Assembly: GCA_001579985.1 (NCBI GenBank)
Contig: LRSR01008321.1
Span: forward strand, 1 to 25,099
Direction of reading: 5' to 3'
DNA: 25,099 nucleotides
Origin: Hypsibius dujardini
Taxonomy: Eukaryota; Tardigrada; Eutardigrada; Parachela; Hypsibiidae
A program made the position numbers and the translations under genes. Below are positions 1 to 10,002 of this stretch, piece after piece. Under the pieces are notes generated by a model. The model was not told the origin of the DNA, ran no database searches, and worked only from the letters and a program-made list of their open reading frames with translations. The stretch's first letter is position 1, and the number at the start of each line of letters is the position of its first letter.

Positions 1-294
1 TTAGATCAAGCAGGGATGGGACAAAATGTGTCAACTGAGTCGGTCGAAATTTTTCCCATTGACAATCGACGTCTTTGCCGGTTCAAACTTAATCATTCTG
101 ACGTAGAATCTCGCTTGATTAGATTGTCTTAATTACTTGGCGTACTGCGAGGTTCGCGATAAGAGTACTCTACCTTGCTGCCGGAGTTTTGAATAATGTC
201 CACGCGATCTCTAAGACAAATTTGTTGCTTAACTGTGTTTTCTTTTCCGTTTTCTGTTCACACGTCACAGCTTCACGTCGACACTTTTCCGCAG

Positions 295-2411
295 TATGGA
301 TGGTGGTGATCAACCCGTCCGGCGGTCAGGGCAAGGCGGTCCGCATGTTCCAGGAACGCGTCGGCCCGATCCTCGCCGAGGCGGACATTGCATTTGAAGT
401 CGTGGTTAGTGGTAAGACAGAAAACCCTTCCCTCACTTAACTAATGCGCTCAATGATTAATTACGCAATTAATACGAATTCTCTTATTCGAATTACGCGG
501 CGGTACTGCATACTGACGGCTGTTGTTGATGTTTCTTGTTTGCAGAAAAATTGGGCCACATAACGGGGCTTGCGAGGAAGCTGGACTTAGACAAGTACTC
601 GGCGATAGTCATTATATCCGGTGATGGTATGTGCAAGACAGACCGTAAACTGTAACTTTTCTTCTTCAATCTCATTGTTGTTTTTCTTAGGCTTGATCCA
701 CGAGGTAATAAATGGTTTAATGACCCGACCGGACTGGAATCGCGCCATTCAGACACCACTCGGCCTTATACCGGGTGGCTCGGGAAATGCCTTGGCGGCC
801 AGCGTCCACGAGGCATGTGGGTGAGAACTAGTAACGATCTATCTATCCTTCTTGCCTGTCTGTTTGTCTATCTGTCTGCTTGTCTGTCTGTCTGTCTGCT
901 TGTCTGTTCTGCTGTTGTCTGTTTGTCTGTCTGTTTGTCTGTCTGCCTGTCTGTCTGTCTGTCTGTCTGCCTGTTTGTCTGTCTGCCTGTTTGTCTGTCT
1001 GCCTGTCTGTCTGATTTTCTGTGTGTCTGCCTGTCTGCTTGCCTGTCTTCATATCTTACTGTCTTATCTAGTCTGTGTGTTTATCTGCCTGTCTTTTTGT
1101 CAGCCTGCTTGTCTCATGCCTGCCTGCCTTTATGTCTGCGTCTGATGTGTGATTTGAGTGTCTCTCTAACCATCAATTCCACGACGTTCTGTGATTTCTT
1201 CGCTTGCCGCATTCTTTCGGTTGTTTCACCATGTTTCATACTGCTAATATTTAGCGTCAGACTGTCAGTTGACCGAATTCGCTATGTCTTTATAGCCGAT
1301 TTTGCATATGTTTTCTCCCCTTCTAGCGAGACTTTCACACATGACTTTCCGAAGCACGCAGCCCTGCTGCTGACCAAGAGCATTCCCGTACCGTTGGATC
1401 TTATCTACCTGGAGACGCCGTCCGAGGAGAGATATGCCTTTCTGTCCATCGGTTGGGGCATCATTGCCGACATTGACATTGAGTCGGAAAAGTTTCGTGT
1501 CCTGGGCGAAACCAGATTTACCGTCGGCGGACTGCAAAGGCTAGTTGGTACGGTCTCCCGTTTCCCCATTTCTGATTGTTTGTCTGTCTGTTTGTCTGTC
1601 TGACTCTCTGTCTGTTTGTCTGTCTGTTTGCCTGTCTGACTCTCTGTCTCTCTGTATGTGTGTCTGTCTGACTCTCTGTCTCTCTGTATGTGTGTCTCTT
1701 TGTCTCTCTATCCATCAGTCGCCCTGCCTGTCTTTCTGTCAGCCTTGTCTGTCCTCCTGTCTGACTACATGTCTGCCTGTTCTTTTTCTCTTCCCTATCT
1801 ATCTTGTCTGTTTTGAATGTCTGTATCACACGCACTTCATTCCTATGATCACTCAAATGAGCAAGTTTCCCTTATTTCAAACCACGCCTACGCCCATTTC
1901 AGGCCTGAGACTATACAACGGAACACTGTCCTACCTACCAGCCGATGCTTCAACCCCTGCCACCACAGCCCTCTATGACGACTCCCTGTCAACTCAATCA
2001 CTTCCCAAACCGGCCACCGACCTGCTCGTGCCCCTCTCCAGCCCGGTACCATCGAGCTGGACTGTGGTCGACGGTGACTTTGTCTCCATCTATCTCGCCT
2101 CGACCAGCCGCCTCGGCGTCTCCAACGTCGGCATTCCTTGGGCCAAACTCGACGACGGCCTGGTATACCTCTTCTGGGTGCGCGGGGGCGCCCCCAAGTC
2201 CGCGGTCGCGTCGTTCCTTCTGAACCTCGGCTCGGGCGACCACCTCAAGTCGCAGTACGTGGAGATGGCGGCGGTGCGGGCGTTTCGGCTGGAACCGCGC
2301 GAGAAGGACGGCATCCTCACTGTGGACGGGGAGAGGATTCAGTATGGCCCGATCCAGGGGCAGGTGCTGCCGTCGCTGGGACGTGTCATGAGCCGACAAC
2401 CGACAGCGTGA
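295..2411 (+). CDS. SphK: Sphingosine kinase, five visible exons, N-terminus missing
   Basis: Lipid kinase that phosphorylates sphingosine to sphingosine-1-phosphate with ATP. Exons by splice signal and phase: 295-411, 546-626, 691-820, 1327-1547, 1903-2411 (stop TGA 2409-2411); together 351 residues, against about 384 in human SPHK1. Seen in the translation: the ATP-binding NPSGGQGKA near the start, the catalytic loop ISGDGLIHEVING, GGSGNALAAS, the substrate-side GIIADIDIESEKFR, and the C-terminal FRLEPREKDG...VDGE...GQVLP block. All blocks are in the family order and the joined phases are consistent. Exon 1 begins after ttttccgcag (an alternative acceptor ends at 270), and the phase requires at least one further upstream exon, which I could not identify in 1-270. 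No inactivating change is visible, so this is probably a working gene. Confidence 0.93.
840..1140 (+). repeat. TCTG/TGTC microsatellite filling SphK intron 3
   Basis: Intron 821-1326 is largely an imperfect tetranucleotide array (TGTC/TCTG with TGCC, TTTG variants). Its pyrimidine-rich strand is the sense strand of the gene. It yields artefactual Val-Cys-Leu-Ser reading frames. Confidence 0.95.
1572..1815 (+). repeat. TCTG/TGTC microsatellite in SphK intron 4
   Basis: Intron 1548-1902 carries the same degenerate TCTG-type array as the preceding intron, in the same orientation, ending about 90 bp before the acceptor at 1902. Confidence 0.93.
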
Positions 2412-3320
2412 CCTAGGCGCGTTTGAAAGACGTGTCTGGATTTTTGCTGTACGACGTGATCTTTTGCTTTAATTTGTGTAGAGATACTTTATCCGGACAA
2501 TTTCGGACGCTGACCCGTTTCTATCTTTTGTGATAGACTTCTTAGTGACTTCTGATTCGCTCCATTCCATTTCCGTTCCAGATTATATGCCTGAGGAGAG
2601 AGTTATCCTTTTTACGTGCAGCTCTAGAGACTTTTTAGCTTTTAGTCATTGTACTTGTTTTATGATTAACAAAGAATGAACTGGAAAGTAAGCGGTTTCT
2701 ACCGAAAATCACTCAACTCATCGTCGGACTCCATGGAGTGTTCAGAGACTCCGGAAGGCTCGACTGGGTCTTGGGTCTTCCCACGTTTCTCTTACTTTGC
2801 GGCTCAACAGCTTGCGAAACGCGTTCACCCGGTTTGGGAAAGGAAATTCGAGCCAGGAAACGCTATGGTGAAATTCGGAGAAGCGAGGTATGATGTACCC
2901 GCGCCATGACGCATATTAAAGCCGGTCAGCAATCCAAATTCAGCAAACTTTGCTCCGAAAAATATTATGATGAGCAAACATTTAAATATGTTTCATGACA
3001 TTAAACAATATATGAAACACTGTACTTTGGACAAACAGAAACAGCTTTTAACGGACAAAAATCGCCAAGGACCGATGTTCATTTACCGATCATCAATTAG
3101 CCTAACAAGAAGTTGCAATTTCATTGCACACAATTACAGATAATACGAACGAAAGATGTGCACACAAGTATGACGGTAAAAAAGTACCCTGAAGAATAAA
3201 GCCATTCACTACCACATGAACACCTACAGAAGCTTTAGCAAGCCGAATTGGGAGAATTTCGCAAGAGCATTTATTGACCACTGAAATTTTTCAAAAAATC
3301 ACAAAAAGTGCTCTATTATG
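2412..3320 (+). other. SphK 3' flank, probable 3' UTR, no further gene seen
   Basis: AT-rich non-coding sequence after the SphK stop. An AATAAA hexamer lies at 3195-3200, 785 bases after the stop, and is the first good poly(A) signal I see. A 77-codon open frame at 2676-2909 has no recognisable domain and I do not call it. Confidence 0.4.
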
Positions 3321-4130
3321 ACGGTAGGCGGGTTGACGCTGTCGTCATACAGCAACACCACACACACATCGGTATCGTCATTGGAGCACAAGTCCAGGCG
3401 GCCCATGTGTAATTCACGTCCAAAGGTGTGACGTCACAGTAAAAGCCCCAGCGGCTGGGTCGGCATACTGAAGACAGCAAGGCAACAGGCAGGAAGCCAC
3501 GCCTACCAAGGTAGCATCGGTCTCGGATTGGTCGACCGGCGCGCGCGCCCGCCTTCACCCCTTATTTCTCTCTGTTGAGGAAAGTTTTGGCCAATCGGCG
3601 TGTCTGCTACCGCCCACTGCCAGAATGGCTTTAACTCTGTTAATCTTTTTGGCCGTTGTTCGGAGAGAATTGCTCCGAACTCGGACCACCTGGTTCATAG
3701 TATTCTTTTTACTGGATTTTGGAGGGGGTCAAGAGGAGTCGCTCATGACCACTTGGGGATTCTTCGGATCTTTCTCTCATTTTTTACTCCCTAGTCTAGC
3801 TTGAGCTCATGTTTACTTCGGTGTCTTAGAACCCATTCCTGTCGGGATCTCCCTGTTGTTTGGAGAACCGCGACCTTGTACCTCCTTTCATTATCCGTAA
3901 CATTCCACCGAATCACCCTTTGGGTTCCGGATCGCTTACTATTATCATTACTATCATAGCGTGACGAACTATACGGTCTCACGACCAGCAGTCAGGAGCC
4001 AATCATTAGTACGGAAGCCACTTCAGGAACGCATCAATCAACCGTTACCACACACAATTCCCACACAAGACACGTAGACGCCCTCCAAACCATTAATCCT
4101 ACGGGGAAATACGCAACCATCAAACTATCT
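3321..4130. other. Intergenic stretch without recognised gene
   Basis: 3530-3600 is locally GC-rich, with a gcgcgcgcc run and CCAAT/ATTGG motifs at about 3530 and 3592, so it could be promoter-like; that is weak. Short open frames here show no domain. Confidence 0.3.
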
Positions 4131-4136
4131 GCAAGT

Positions 4137-5105
4137 CATGATTCTCTTGTATCATCCAGACTCGTTTTTCCCAAAATTTCATAATTCGGACAAACAGATC
4201 GACGGAGATATTTGACCATTCTCCTTTCATAGCACGCATTAGACCAGACATATTTTTTGTTGTACGCTTCCACAAACGGCGCTTAAAAATTCCGTTGATG
4301 GTGTAATCCTATGGACTCAAATCAGGAGAGGACTCAAATTTGCAAAAAGCGAACAGTGTCCAGAGCCGTATGCGCGGAGGCACTGTCGTGGTGCAAGGCC
4401 ACCGACTTTGCCTGGCTCCCGTAAAGCCACGGATTATTATTTTTGAAAAGCGGCTTCAAAACACGCTTGACATAAAAGTCAGAATTCATTTTGGTGCGGG
4501 GAGGGACAAATCGGATGGCTACTGTTCCTCTGGCAGAGATTCCAGCGACAAACATCACTCCACAAAGGTGCTATTGCCGACAGTATTTCAGCCAACTTTG
4601 AGGGCTCTCTTTCTCTCGAAATTTGCAGTAAATTCGCCTCCGTTCATTCATATAGCTCATATAAACACCAGGCCTCATCAATCATTACAATGTATTTTTA
4701 TTTCCCACGTGAAATTTGATCGAACAACCGCGGGACCTGGAGGACGCGTTGTGCAACTTTCCTCTTGCAGCGCTTCTTCCCGGCCAAATCTACCAGAATA
4801 ATTTTTCAAACTGTACCGTAGGATAGCCCGAGTATGTGCTGAATTTGCCGAATAGTGAAAGGGTCTGAGCGATAAAAGGGTTTTCCACTTTTGCAATCAT
4901 TGCAGAAGTGCGCACGAATGACAATTGCTGAATTCCAAATTTTTTGCTGGTTTGACGATTCCTTCTTGCTCCAATTTAAATTGTCTGATAACGTGGATCA
5001 CAGTTATTTTCCCAGCGGGCAGTTTCAGTTCACAAAGTTTTTTTTACAATTTTACGGCAAGAACCACCATTCTGATGATCCATCAAAATGGATCCTCTGG
5101 CTTCA
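4137..5105 (-). pseudogene. Decayed Tc1/mariner-type transposase
   Basis: Reading the minus strand from about 5105 downwards across several frameshifts gives the parts of a DDE transposase in the right order. There is a helix-turn-helix region around 4870-4720 (FTIRQIQHILGLSYGTV-like), a DEAW block near 4675 with the first acidic residue, then GISARG...RFVPP, then HHDSASAHTA near 4370 with the second aspartate, then SPDLSP-x-DY near 4315 with the third, and a C-terminal block ending near 4137. Stops and frame changes occur throughout. The second-to-third aspartate spacing looks shorter than the usual 34 residues, suggesting a small deletion. I could not see the terminal inverted repeats. A dead autonomous element. 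Confidence 0.85.
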
Positions 5106-5309
5106 GAACTAATTGGAGATGGCATTTTTTGTGCAAATAAGAATCAGCTGTTCGGTTACACTGTGTTTGTGTCACACCTACACGCCGCATTGCTGAGATG
5201 GATGTCGCAATGAGAAGGCGTGAACTGTCTCCCAACTTGGCTTGCCCAATGTTCTGTAGCGTAATCGCAATAACTTAATTGTGGCGCAACCTGCTCGTTT
5301 TTTTGTAAC

Positions 5310-5372
5310 AAAATGAAATTACGCTTTTCCTTGCTTAATTACGCTTGAAATTACGCCCTGAATTACGCTTTT
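5310..5372. repeat. Clustered AATTACGC motifs
   Basis: The octamer aattacgc occurs several times in about 60 bp just before the LINE remnant, with one-base variants. Its meaning is unknown; it may be the remains of a simple or element-borne repeat. Confidence 0.5.
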
Positions 5373-5379
5373 CGAGAGC

Positions 5380-6045
5380 CTCGTTTTGCCTCTGGTCGAC
5401 TACTGTCCCGCAATAACCAATCTTCCTTCTAAGGTATTGCAGGACGACCTTGAAGGCTGCATGAAGCGGTTCTTAAGGACTCTCAACCTAAGAAGGATAC
5501 AGGAAGCGTCGTCGAACGAGCGATACTATCATCGTTTGAAGAAGCTTGAGTGGGAACCGCTGTTCCCGCGACGGCTGTAGCAGTCGCTAGTGCTGGATTA
5601 GAAGCTGATCTTCAGCAAGATAGTTCTCAGTGAGTTACTCTTCGAACCATTCGTTCCCATTACTGCCGCCTCTGCTGCTACAAGTAATACCCGACGGATC
5701 GGGAAAATCCTGGACCACCCCAAAGCAGTTCATTCGTACTGCCGGACTCTGGACGAGAATGGAACACCCTTGATCGTCTGCAATCGATCTTTCGCCCAAC
5801 TCCTGAACCGGATATGGAACTATATCTACCTCTGGAATCGGGAGCTTTTTTAACTGTGGACTCTTCTAAAAGCAGCTTGAACTGTATAGATTGAAGCCAA
5901 ATGTCCTGCGCGAATGATACTTGTCTTTTTTTACCTCAAATTCGTGTTAGTACTGGCCCCCGTTTTTCTCTTTTTTCCCTCTGCTTCGAGCGCGCTGAGT
6001 CATCTCCGGTGCAATGCGACGTTAAGAAATTAAACCAATCAACCA
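5380..6045 (+). pseudogene. 3' end of a non-LTR (LINE) retrotransposon, decayed
   Basis: The frame from about 5383 (PLVDYCPAITNLPSK, then the basic MKRFLRTLNLRRI segment and ERYYHRLKKLEWEPLFPRRL) matches the C-terminal end of LINE reverse transcriptases of the CR1/Jockey kind, where an RRF, an ERL--LGLESLE-RR and a D-L-YKI segment follow the palm. It continues past stops to about 5850 (TRRIGKIL, then a WN-x-L-type ending). The tract to about 6045 ends in ttaagaaattaaacc, plausible as the 3' UTR. Only this tail is present, as expected of a 5'-truncated insertion. Confidence 0.7.
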
Positions 6046-6120
6046 AAGCCGTTGGCGAGGACATTTAGTTTTGGATAGCAAATGTGAAAATTCTAGTAAT
6101 TTTGCAAGAGGTTACAGCGA

Positions 6121-6608
6121 TCAACGGCAAAATCCAACCACCTGGTCCTGAAACTGCAGACAAAACCGACTGCAGCACGGTCCCATACTTCCGTCTGCCT
6201 TACATGGCTTGTCTGTAGCGAGACAGTGTGACTGAAACCACAAGTCTGCAGAGATCGTTGTCGTGGTCGAGGCTGCAAGTACAGGAGAACCGAAATAAAA
6301 TTTCGAGCCTCAAATTTCGTTTGCCTTACAAATACTGCTGTGCTTCACCGCAAGGTTAATTTTGATCGATGAATTATTATACCTTTGTTGAGGTCGGGGC
6401 AGTTGTCGCAATAGCACACCCTCATACTACGAAAAGGGCCGCACTTGCCCGTTCCTCGGCCCTCCTGTTGGCATGTCTGTTGACAGTCTTGTTGGTCGTT
6501 CATCGAGCACTCCCCGATGTACGTTTCACTGATGCAAACGGCTTGGCTAACCTCCAGCCGTAGCAAAAGCGCAATGGAAAGAAGAGCCACCGGATGGATG
6601 TTCTTCAT
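6121..6608 (-). CDS. Secreted two-domain cysteine-rich peptide: drosomycin-type plus knottin-type
   Basis: Two exons on the minus strand. Exon 1 runs 6608 to 6383: an ATG (an in-frame upstream ATG exists at 6635), a hydrophobic signal peptide of about 23 residues, then eight cysteines spaced 8-7-3-9-8-1-2. Drosomycin has 8-7-3-9-5-1-2, and a gamma-core-like GxC lies before the fifth cysteine, so this is a CS-alpha-beta domain. Donor GTATAA at 6382. Exon 2 runs 6272 to 6121 after the strong acceptor ttctcctgtacttgcag. The 110-bp intron is phase 1, which the join respects. Exon 2 gives a Thr-rich linker, then six cysteines spaced 6-8-0-3-10, the inhibitor-cystine-knot order C-C-CC-C-C, and TGA. 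Predicted precursor 125 residues. Without splicing, exon 1 reads on to a stop at 6345. An antimicrobial or toxin-like secreted role is likely but not shown. Confidence 0.72.
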
Positions 6609-7134
6609 CACTGCGGACCCTGCGGTTACGGACATGTTGATTGCTGGTTAGGACAAGATCGGAATTACAAAAGGCACTTCTTGAATGGGGGGATATGCCT
6701 TAGTGAGCCGGGACAGAGGAAAGGTATTGCAGTTACAATAGTATGTAAGATACTGATGTGTATACCAATCGCAGTAGTAGGTATAGAATTAATGCGAATG
6801 TGTACAGTATACTTCCTATACTGCCTATACTGTTCACTGGGTATAGAACTAATGCGAAAACTCTGTGTGCGGTGAACAAACTGGCTGCTGGAAGAAAAGT
6901 GAACAGTCGTGAAAAAAGCACTTCTGCCCTACGGCTAAAAAAAACGGCGATATACAGATAAGGGGAAATAGGGCTCAATTTATTCGCAGAACCGGATAAC
7001 ACGTCATATCTTTTAAAGGTTGAGCAGGCGTCATAAGCAACTGCACTGCCTGAAGCTTGCTCGTGCCGGGTTCCTGGGGGAAAAATGACAGCCATTCGAA
7101 CCTAAATTAAAAATCCTTGAGGCAGTACTACAGT
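6609..7134. other. Intergenic, no gene recognised
   Basis: Upstream flank of the minus-strand peptide gene. It contains a short direct duplication (ggtatagaa-taatgcgaa near 6779 and 6839). Open frames on both strands show no domain. Confidence 0.4.
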
Positions 7135-7489
7135 ACCTTACAACTTGGCGGTCAATCTTTTTGTTCATATCAAAATGAATCCATAATTGTATCTCAAAAT
7201 GGGATGCAAAAATGGATACAGTTCTGAACTGACGAATTCATGAGCCGCACATTGTTTGAACAATAGTCAGTCTTCCTCAAATGCTCCCTCCTTGACCACG
7301 AAATGATTTGGCATTATTTGGCGTGGCCTACCGGCCTCGAGGGAGGAGAAAAAAATGTGAAAATTACTCGCCCGAAAATGGAATAATTGGAACGATGAAA
7401 TTCACAATGAGGAAGATACTTTGACTACCAAAACTATCGACCAGTCGTCAACTGGCACTAAACTCGTGCCTTACCTTCACTACAGTATA

Positions 7490-7765
7490 AGTATCTTCTG
7501 TTTTTAACAAAACTATCAAAATCGACAAGTGTTCCCTCCATTTCTAGACTTTTCAAACTTTGGAAACACTTTAAGTCGCAATAAAAATTGGTGTTATAAA
7601 TGGTACTCCGTTTGGTCACCTTTTTACTGCAGGGATTAGAAAGGGTTGCAAGCTGCTTGGTTACGCAGTATGGAACAGTATTTAAAATATTAAATGTAAA
7701 ATGTAACCGTATTTCGGATAGTGCTTTTCGGGAGGGATGAATTCACGATCCCGTCTAATAGATCG
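7490..7765 (+). repeat. Segmental repeat, copy 1 (second copy 14855-15155)
   Basis: Collinear, diverged similarity to 14855-15155. Shared blocks include aacaaaactat, ctccatttctagacttttc, tttggtcacctttttact, and atttcggagagtg or its variants. In this copy the segment runs directly into the receptor exon remnant. Confidence 0.85.
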
Positions 7766-7858
7766 AATTCGACGAAATGTCCCCCCCCCCATATGCCGAC
7801 AATGGAACGGCAATTCTGATTTCCGAACAACGCTTGATAATCATTTGAGGACGGCTGA
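7743..7858 (+). pseudogene. Remnant of receptor exon 2 (paralog of 23191-23310)
   Basis: Matches the start of exon 2 of the gene at 22205: shared nucleotides acaatggaacggc and ttctgatttccga, and in one frame NGTAILISEQRLI against NGTAVLISEERVI. Similarity stops at an in-frame TGA shortly after. A run of ten C replaces part of the exon. This is a truncated, dead copy. Its position upstream of the PSI-type fragment at 9066 suggests both belong to one decayed gene. Confidence 0.75.
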
Positions 7859-7861
7859 ACA

Positions 7862-8500
7862 TTGGTCAATCAAGTGTGTGTTCAGACTAGAATAGTATCT
7901 GTTTTTGCATCCCATTTGGAGCAGGATTTATGGATTCATTTTGATATGGACAAAAAGATAGACCATCAAATTGTAATACTTTTGGAAAGCCCATCTGTTC
8001 CTCAAATTCCAGATATAAAACCCCGACGTTTGGACATCGGTCAAGTCAGTGCTGTGACCAAAACTCAAAAGGGTGAAGAAAAAGGGGCGTTTTATGTTTT
8101 AGCTCAACACTCGTGCGGGCAGGGTCTAATATTTAGGGCTTCGGCTTCAATTTTTTTCTCAAAAGGAAACTCAAAACCGAACAAAACCGAACGTGGGAGA
8201 GAACAAGAAGGGAGAATGGGAAGGGGATTTAAGTAGGCTAAGCCCTCACGAATGGCGTACCATGGACCCCCAATGAGATTCGGATTGTACTCTAGTGCAA
8301 GAATGTATCTAACCCTGAGAGGTCAATATCGTTTGGAAGACAAGGGAACCTCATTCCAGTGGCGGATTTACCTTTGTGTCGACCGGGCTGGTTCCCCTCC
8401 TCCGATTAAGATCCTCCCCCCCTGCTTTGCGAAAGGGCTCAAACATTTTAGGCTTTTTATATCTTTTCTATTAGACCTACTGTATTGATGAAAATAAAAA
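7862..8500 (+). other. Unassigned region with one 124-codon open frame
   Basis: The frame 7862-8236 begins in the right arm of the inverted repeat and shows no domain I recognise. The arm's reverse-complement partner encodes a similar peptide (LWIHFDM-KKID), so it may be old coding sequence. The remainder to 8500 is non-coding as far as I can see. Confidence 0.25.
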
Positions 8501-8529
8501 TGTCAAGTCGGGCAAAGTTTTTTTAGGTG

Positions 8530-8740
8530 TTATTTCAAAGTTGGGACTGCAAGATTCCATTTTCCTTCATTTTCACTGAAAAATGGTGATTTTTATCCCA
8601 TTTTATCCCATTTCGAATTAAATTTGGAGTTGATTGGCATCGGCCGAAAAAAGTCTGAGATCAGTGCGCGGAGTTATAGACCAAAACGGGACAGTTTCGC
8701 TGGAATTATCGGTCCTTTTTGAATGATACCAGTATGTTTT
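8530..8740 (-). repeat. Diverged copy of the dispersed foldback-arm repeat
   Basis: Resembles the left arm of the palindrome at 13851-14285: tttcaaagttggga, then ccattt/ccagtttc, a ttggcatcggc motif and a ctgagatcagtgcgcggag segment in the same order. Strongly diverged. Confidence 0.6.
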
Positions 8741-8750
8741 GGAATTGTTG

Positions 8751-9034
8751 TACCGTATTCCCCCGATCTCAAGGGACAGTTAAGCCCCACCCCCTCAAGT
8801 CATCGGTTGACTGTTCAATCGGATTCACTATGTCGTGATTGGTTGAAATTTAAGCGCAACTTGACAACGATTGATTGATTGATTACGCGGGATTTCTTAA
8901 CGGACGCATTGAATCAGTTGATTGATTGATTGTAGGTAAACAATAGCAAACGGTGATGAACAAATAAAATCCAGGGTGGATCAAATTAACTGGTAGGGCA
9001 AAAAAGTGTCCCTTGAGATCGGGGGAATACGGTA
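8751..9034. mobile_element. 284-bp MITE with 28-bp terminal inverted repeats, TA ends
   Basis: Left end TACCGTATTCCCCCGATCTC plus aagggaca; the right end is its perfect reverse complement, finishing ...GGGGGAATACGGTA at 9034. The terminal TA on both sides fits the TA target duplication of Tc1/mariner-type elements. No coding capacity. The same family recurs at 16051-16713. It sits about 30 bp upstream of the acceptor of the PSI-type fragment. Confidence 0.92.
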
Positions 9035-9065
9035 CCTATATCCTCTCTCACGTCTGCTGTTACAG

Positions 9066-10002
9066 CTGCTGCAGCTTGACATCAATCCCTGCGTCAACTT
9101 GAACATATGTACAGAATATTTCACGACTAGAATGGACCGGGGAGCTTGCGGGTGGTGCGTCTTGAGCCAAAGGTTTGTGCAGTAAAAGGCAAAACGTCCG
9201 CCAAAAATTATGTGTGACATTTGGGAAGGGGAACTTTGATGAATGCCTGTGTATCAGTGTTCTCCATTTCCGAGCCTGCAGATGTAGCTTATTGGAGACC
9301 TGTTTCACCCTCAAAATCCCGGCACAACTTCAGAGGAAATATTGGTTCAAAGCCATTTCCACCACCATCGAGTCTTGTCCTGTGATTAGTCTCTTGGGAA
9401 GCTACGTCCACAGCGACGGAGCTCCTGACACAGCTTCACTTGGCCGACCGATCATATTCTCAGTCTCTGTAAATTCGTAATTAATTAATTATGCTCCTAC
9501 AATATTTTTTTTAAATTAGTTGTCAAATAATAATTTACGCAGTAGCTTAATTAACAAGAAACTAACTAAAAAGGTATAAGCTAAACATCTCAAAATTCTT
9601 TAGCTTGGCCATTGATGGCCACTGTTTAAACTTACCCTTCCAGGTGCAATATCTTCTAAGGAACTTTCCGCCGCTGTCAAAGCATAACTTCTCCATCACC
9701 TGTTCCTTTCAATTGAGCTCGAGTGCGGACTCAGCAATTGCAGTACCAGCGGACTCTAAGGGTGCCGAACTGTTTGAATGGCTCCTGCCCAGTCAGGAAA
9801 GTTCCGCAACCACGTGATTAACGGCGCATCGGTGGAGGTTGAATTGATCGTGTCCGACGGCCGCAGACAGATCACCCTACAGCGGACTAAGCTAGCTATC
9901 TCGGAAGGAAATGCCAGTAACCACCAAAGTCCGGCGACCATTGTTTCAACAACGGTCTTCCCCCCGGCTGCCATAGCTGCCATCGTCGATTCCGCGAAAT
10001 AA
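9066..10002 (+). pseudogene. Plexin/semaphorin-type receptor fragment: PSI domain and TIG-like segment
   Basis: Exon 9066-9181 follows ctgctgttacag and encodes NICTEYF then GACGWCVLSQRF, the cysteine and CGWC signature of a PSI domain; donor at 9182. A second piece ending at 9468 (CRCSLLETC..., then ESCPVISLLGS and SLGRPIIFSVS) resembles the end of PSI and the CP-x-I linker of plexins. It joins in phase 0, across intron 9469-9643, to VQYLLRNFPPLSKHNFSITC, like the plexin inter-domain segment. Near 9779 the frame breaks: the continuation (SGKFRNHVINGASVEVELIV) is in another frame, ending at a stop at 10000-10002. With the dead exon at 7743 and no intact sema part, I read this as a decayed copy. 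Family assignment is by motif only. Confidence 0.6.

Larger units (their letters stand above)
7135..7980. repeat. Inverted repeat pair, arms about 95 bp
   Basis: The reverse complement of about 7135-7230 matches 7879-7980 with scattered substitutions (shared core tttttgcatccca and tggattcattttgatatg). The 650 bp between the arms includes the broken receptor exon at 7743-7858. Could be a foldback element or two inverted copies of one segment. Confidence 0.75.

Noticed and set aside
815-1603. 262-codon open frame of Val-Cys-Leu-Ser repeats
   Set aside because: Translation of the TCTG microsatellite within an intron of SphK; donor and acceptor on either side are clear.
3316-3558. 80-codon minus-strand frame with several cysteines
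   Set aside because: No signal peptide or known cysteine pattern; the region is GC-rich and looks promoter-like at best.
6369-6563. Open frame on the plus strand over the cysteine-rich peptide
   Set aside because: Antisense shadow of exon 1, with no domain; the minus strand has signal peptide, cysteine spacing and splice sites.
9605-9817. Stand-alone small gene
   Set aside because: The part from 9644 joins in phase to the exon ending at 9468, and the sequence before it is an intron with a good acceptor.
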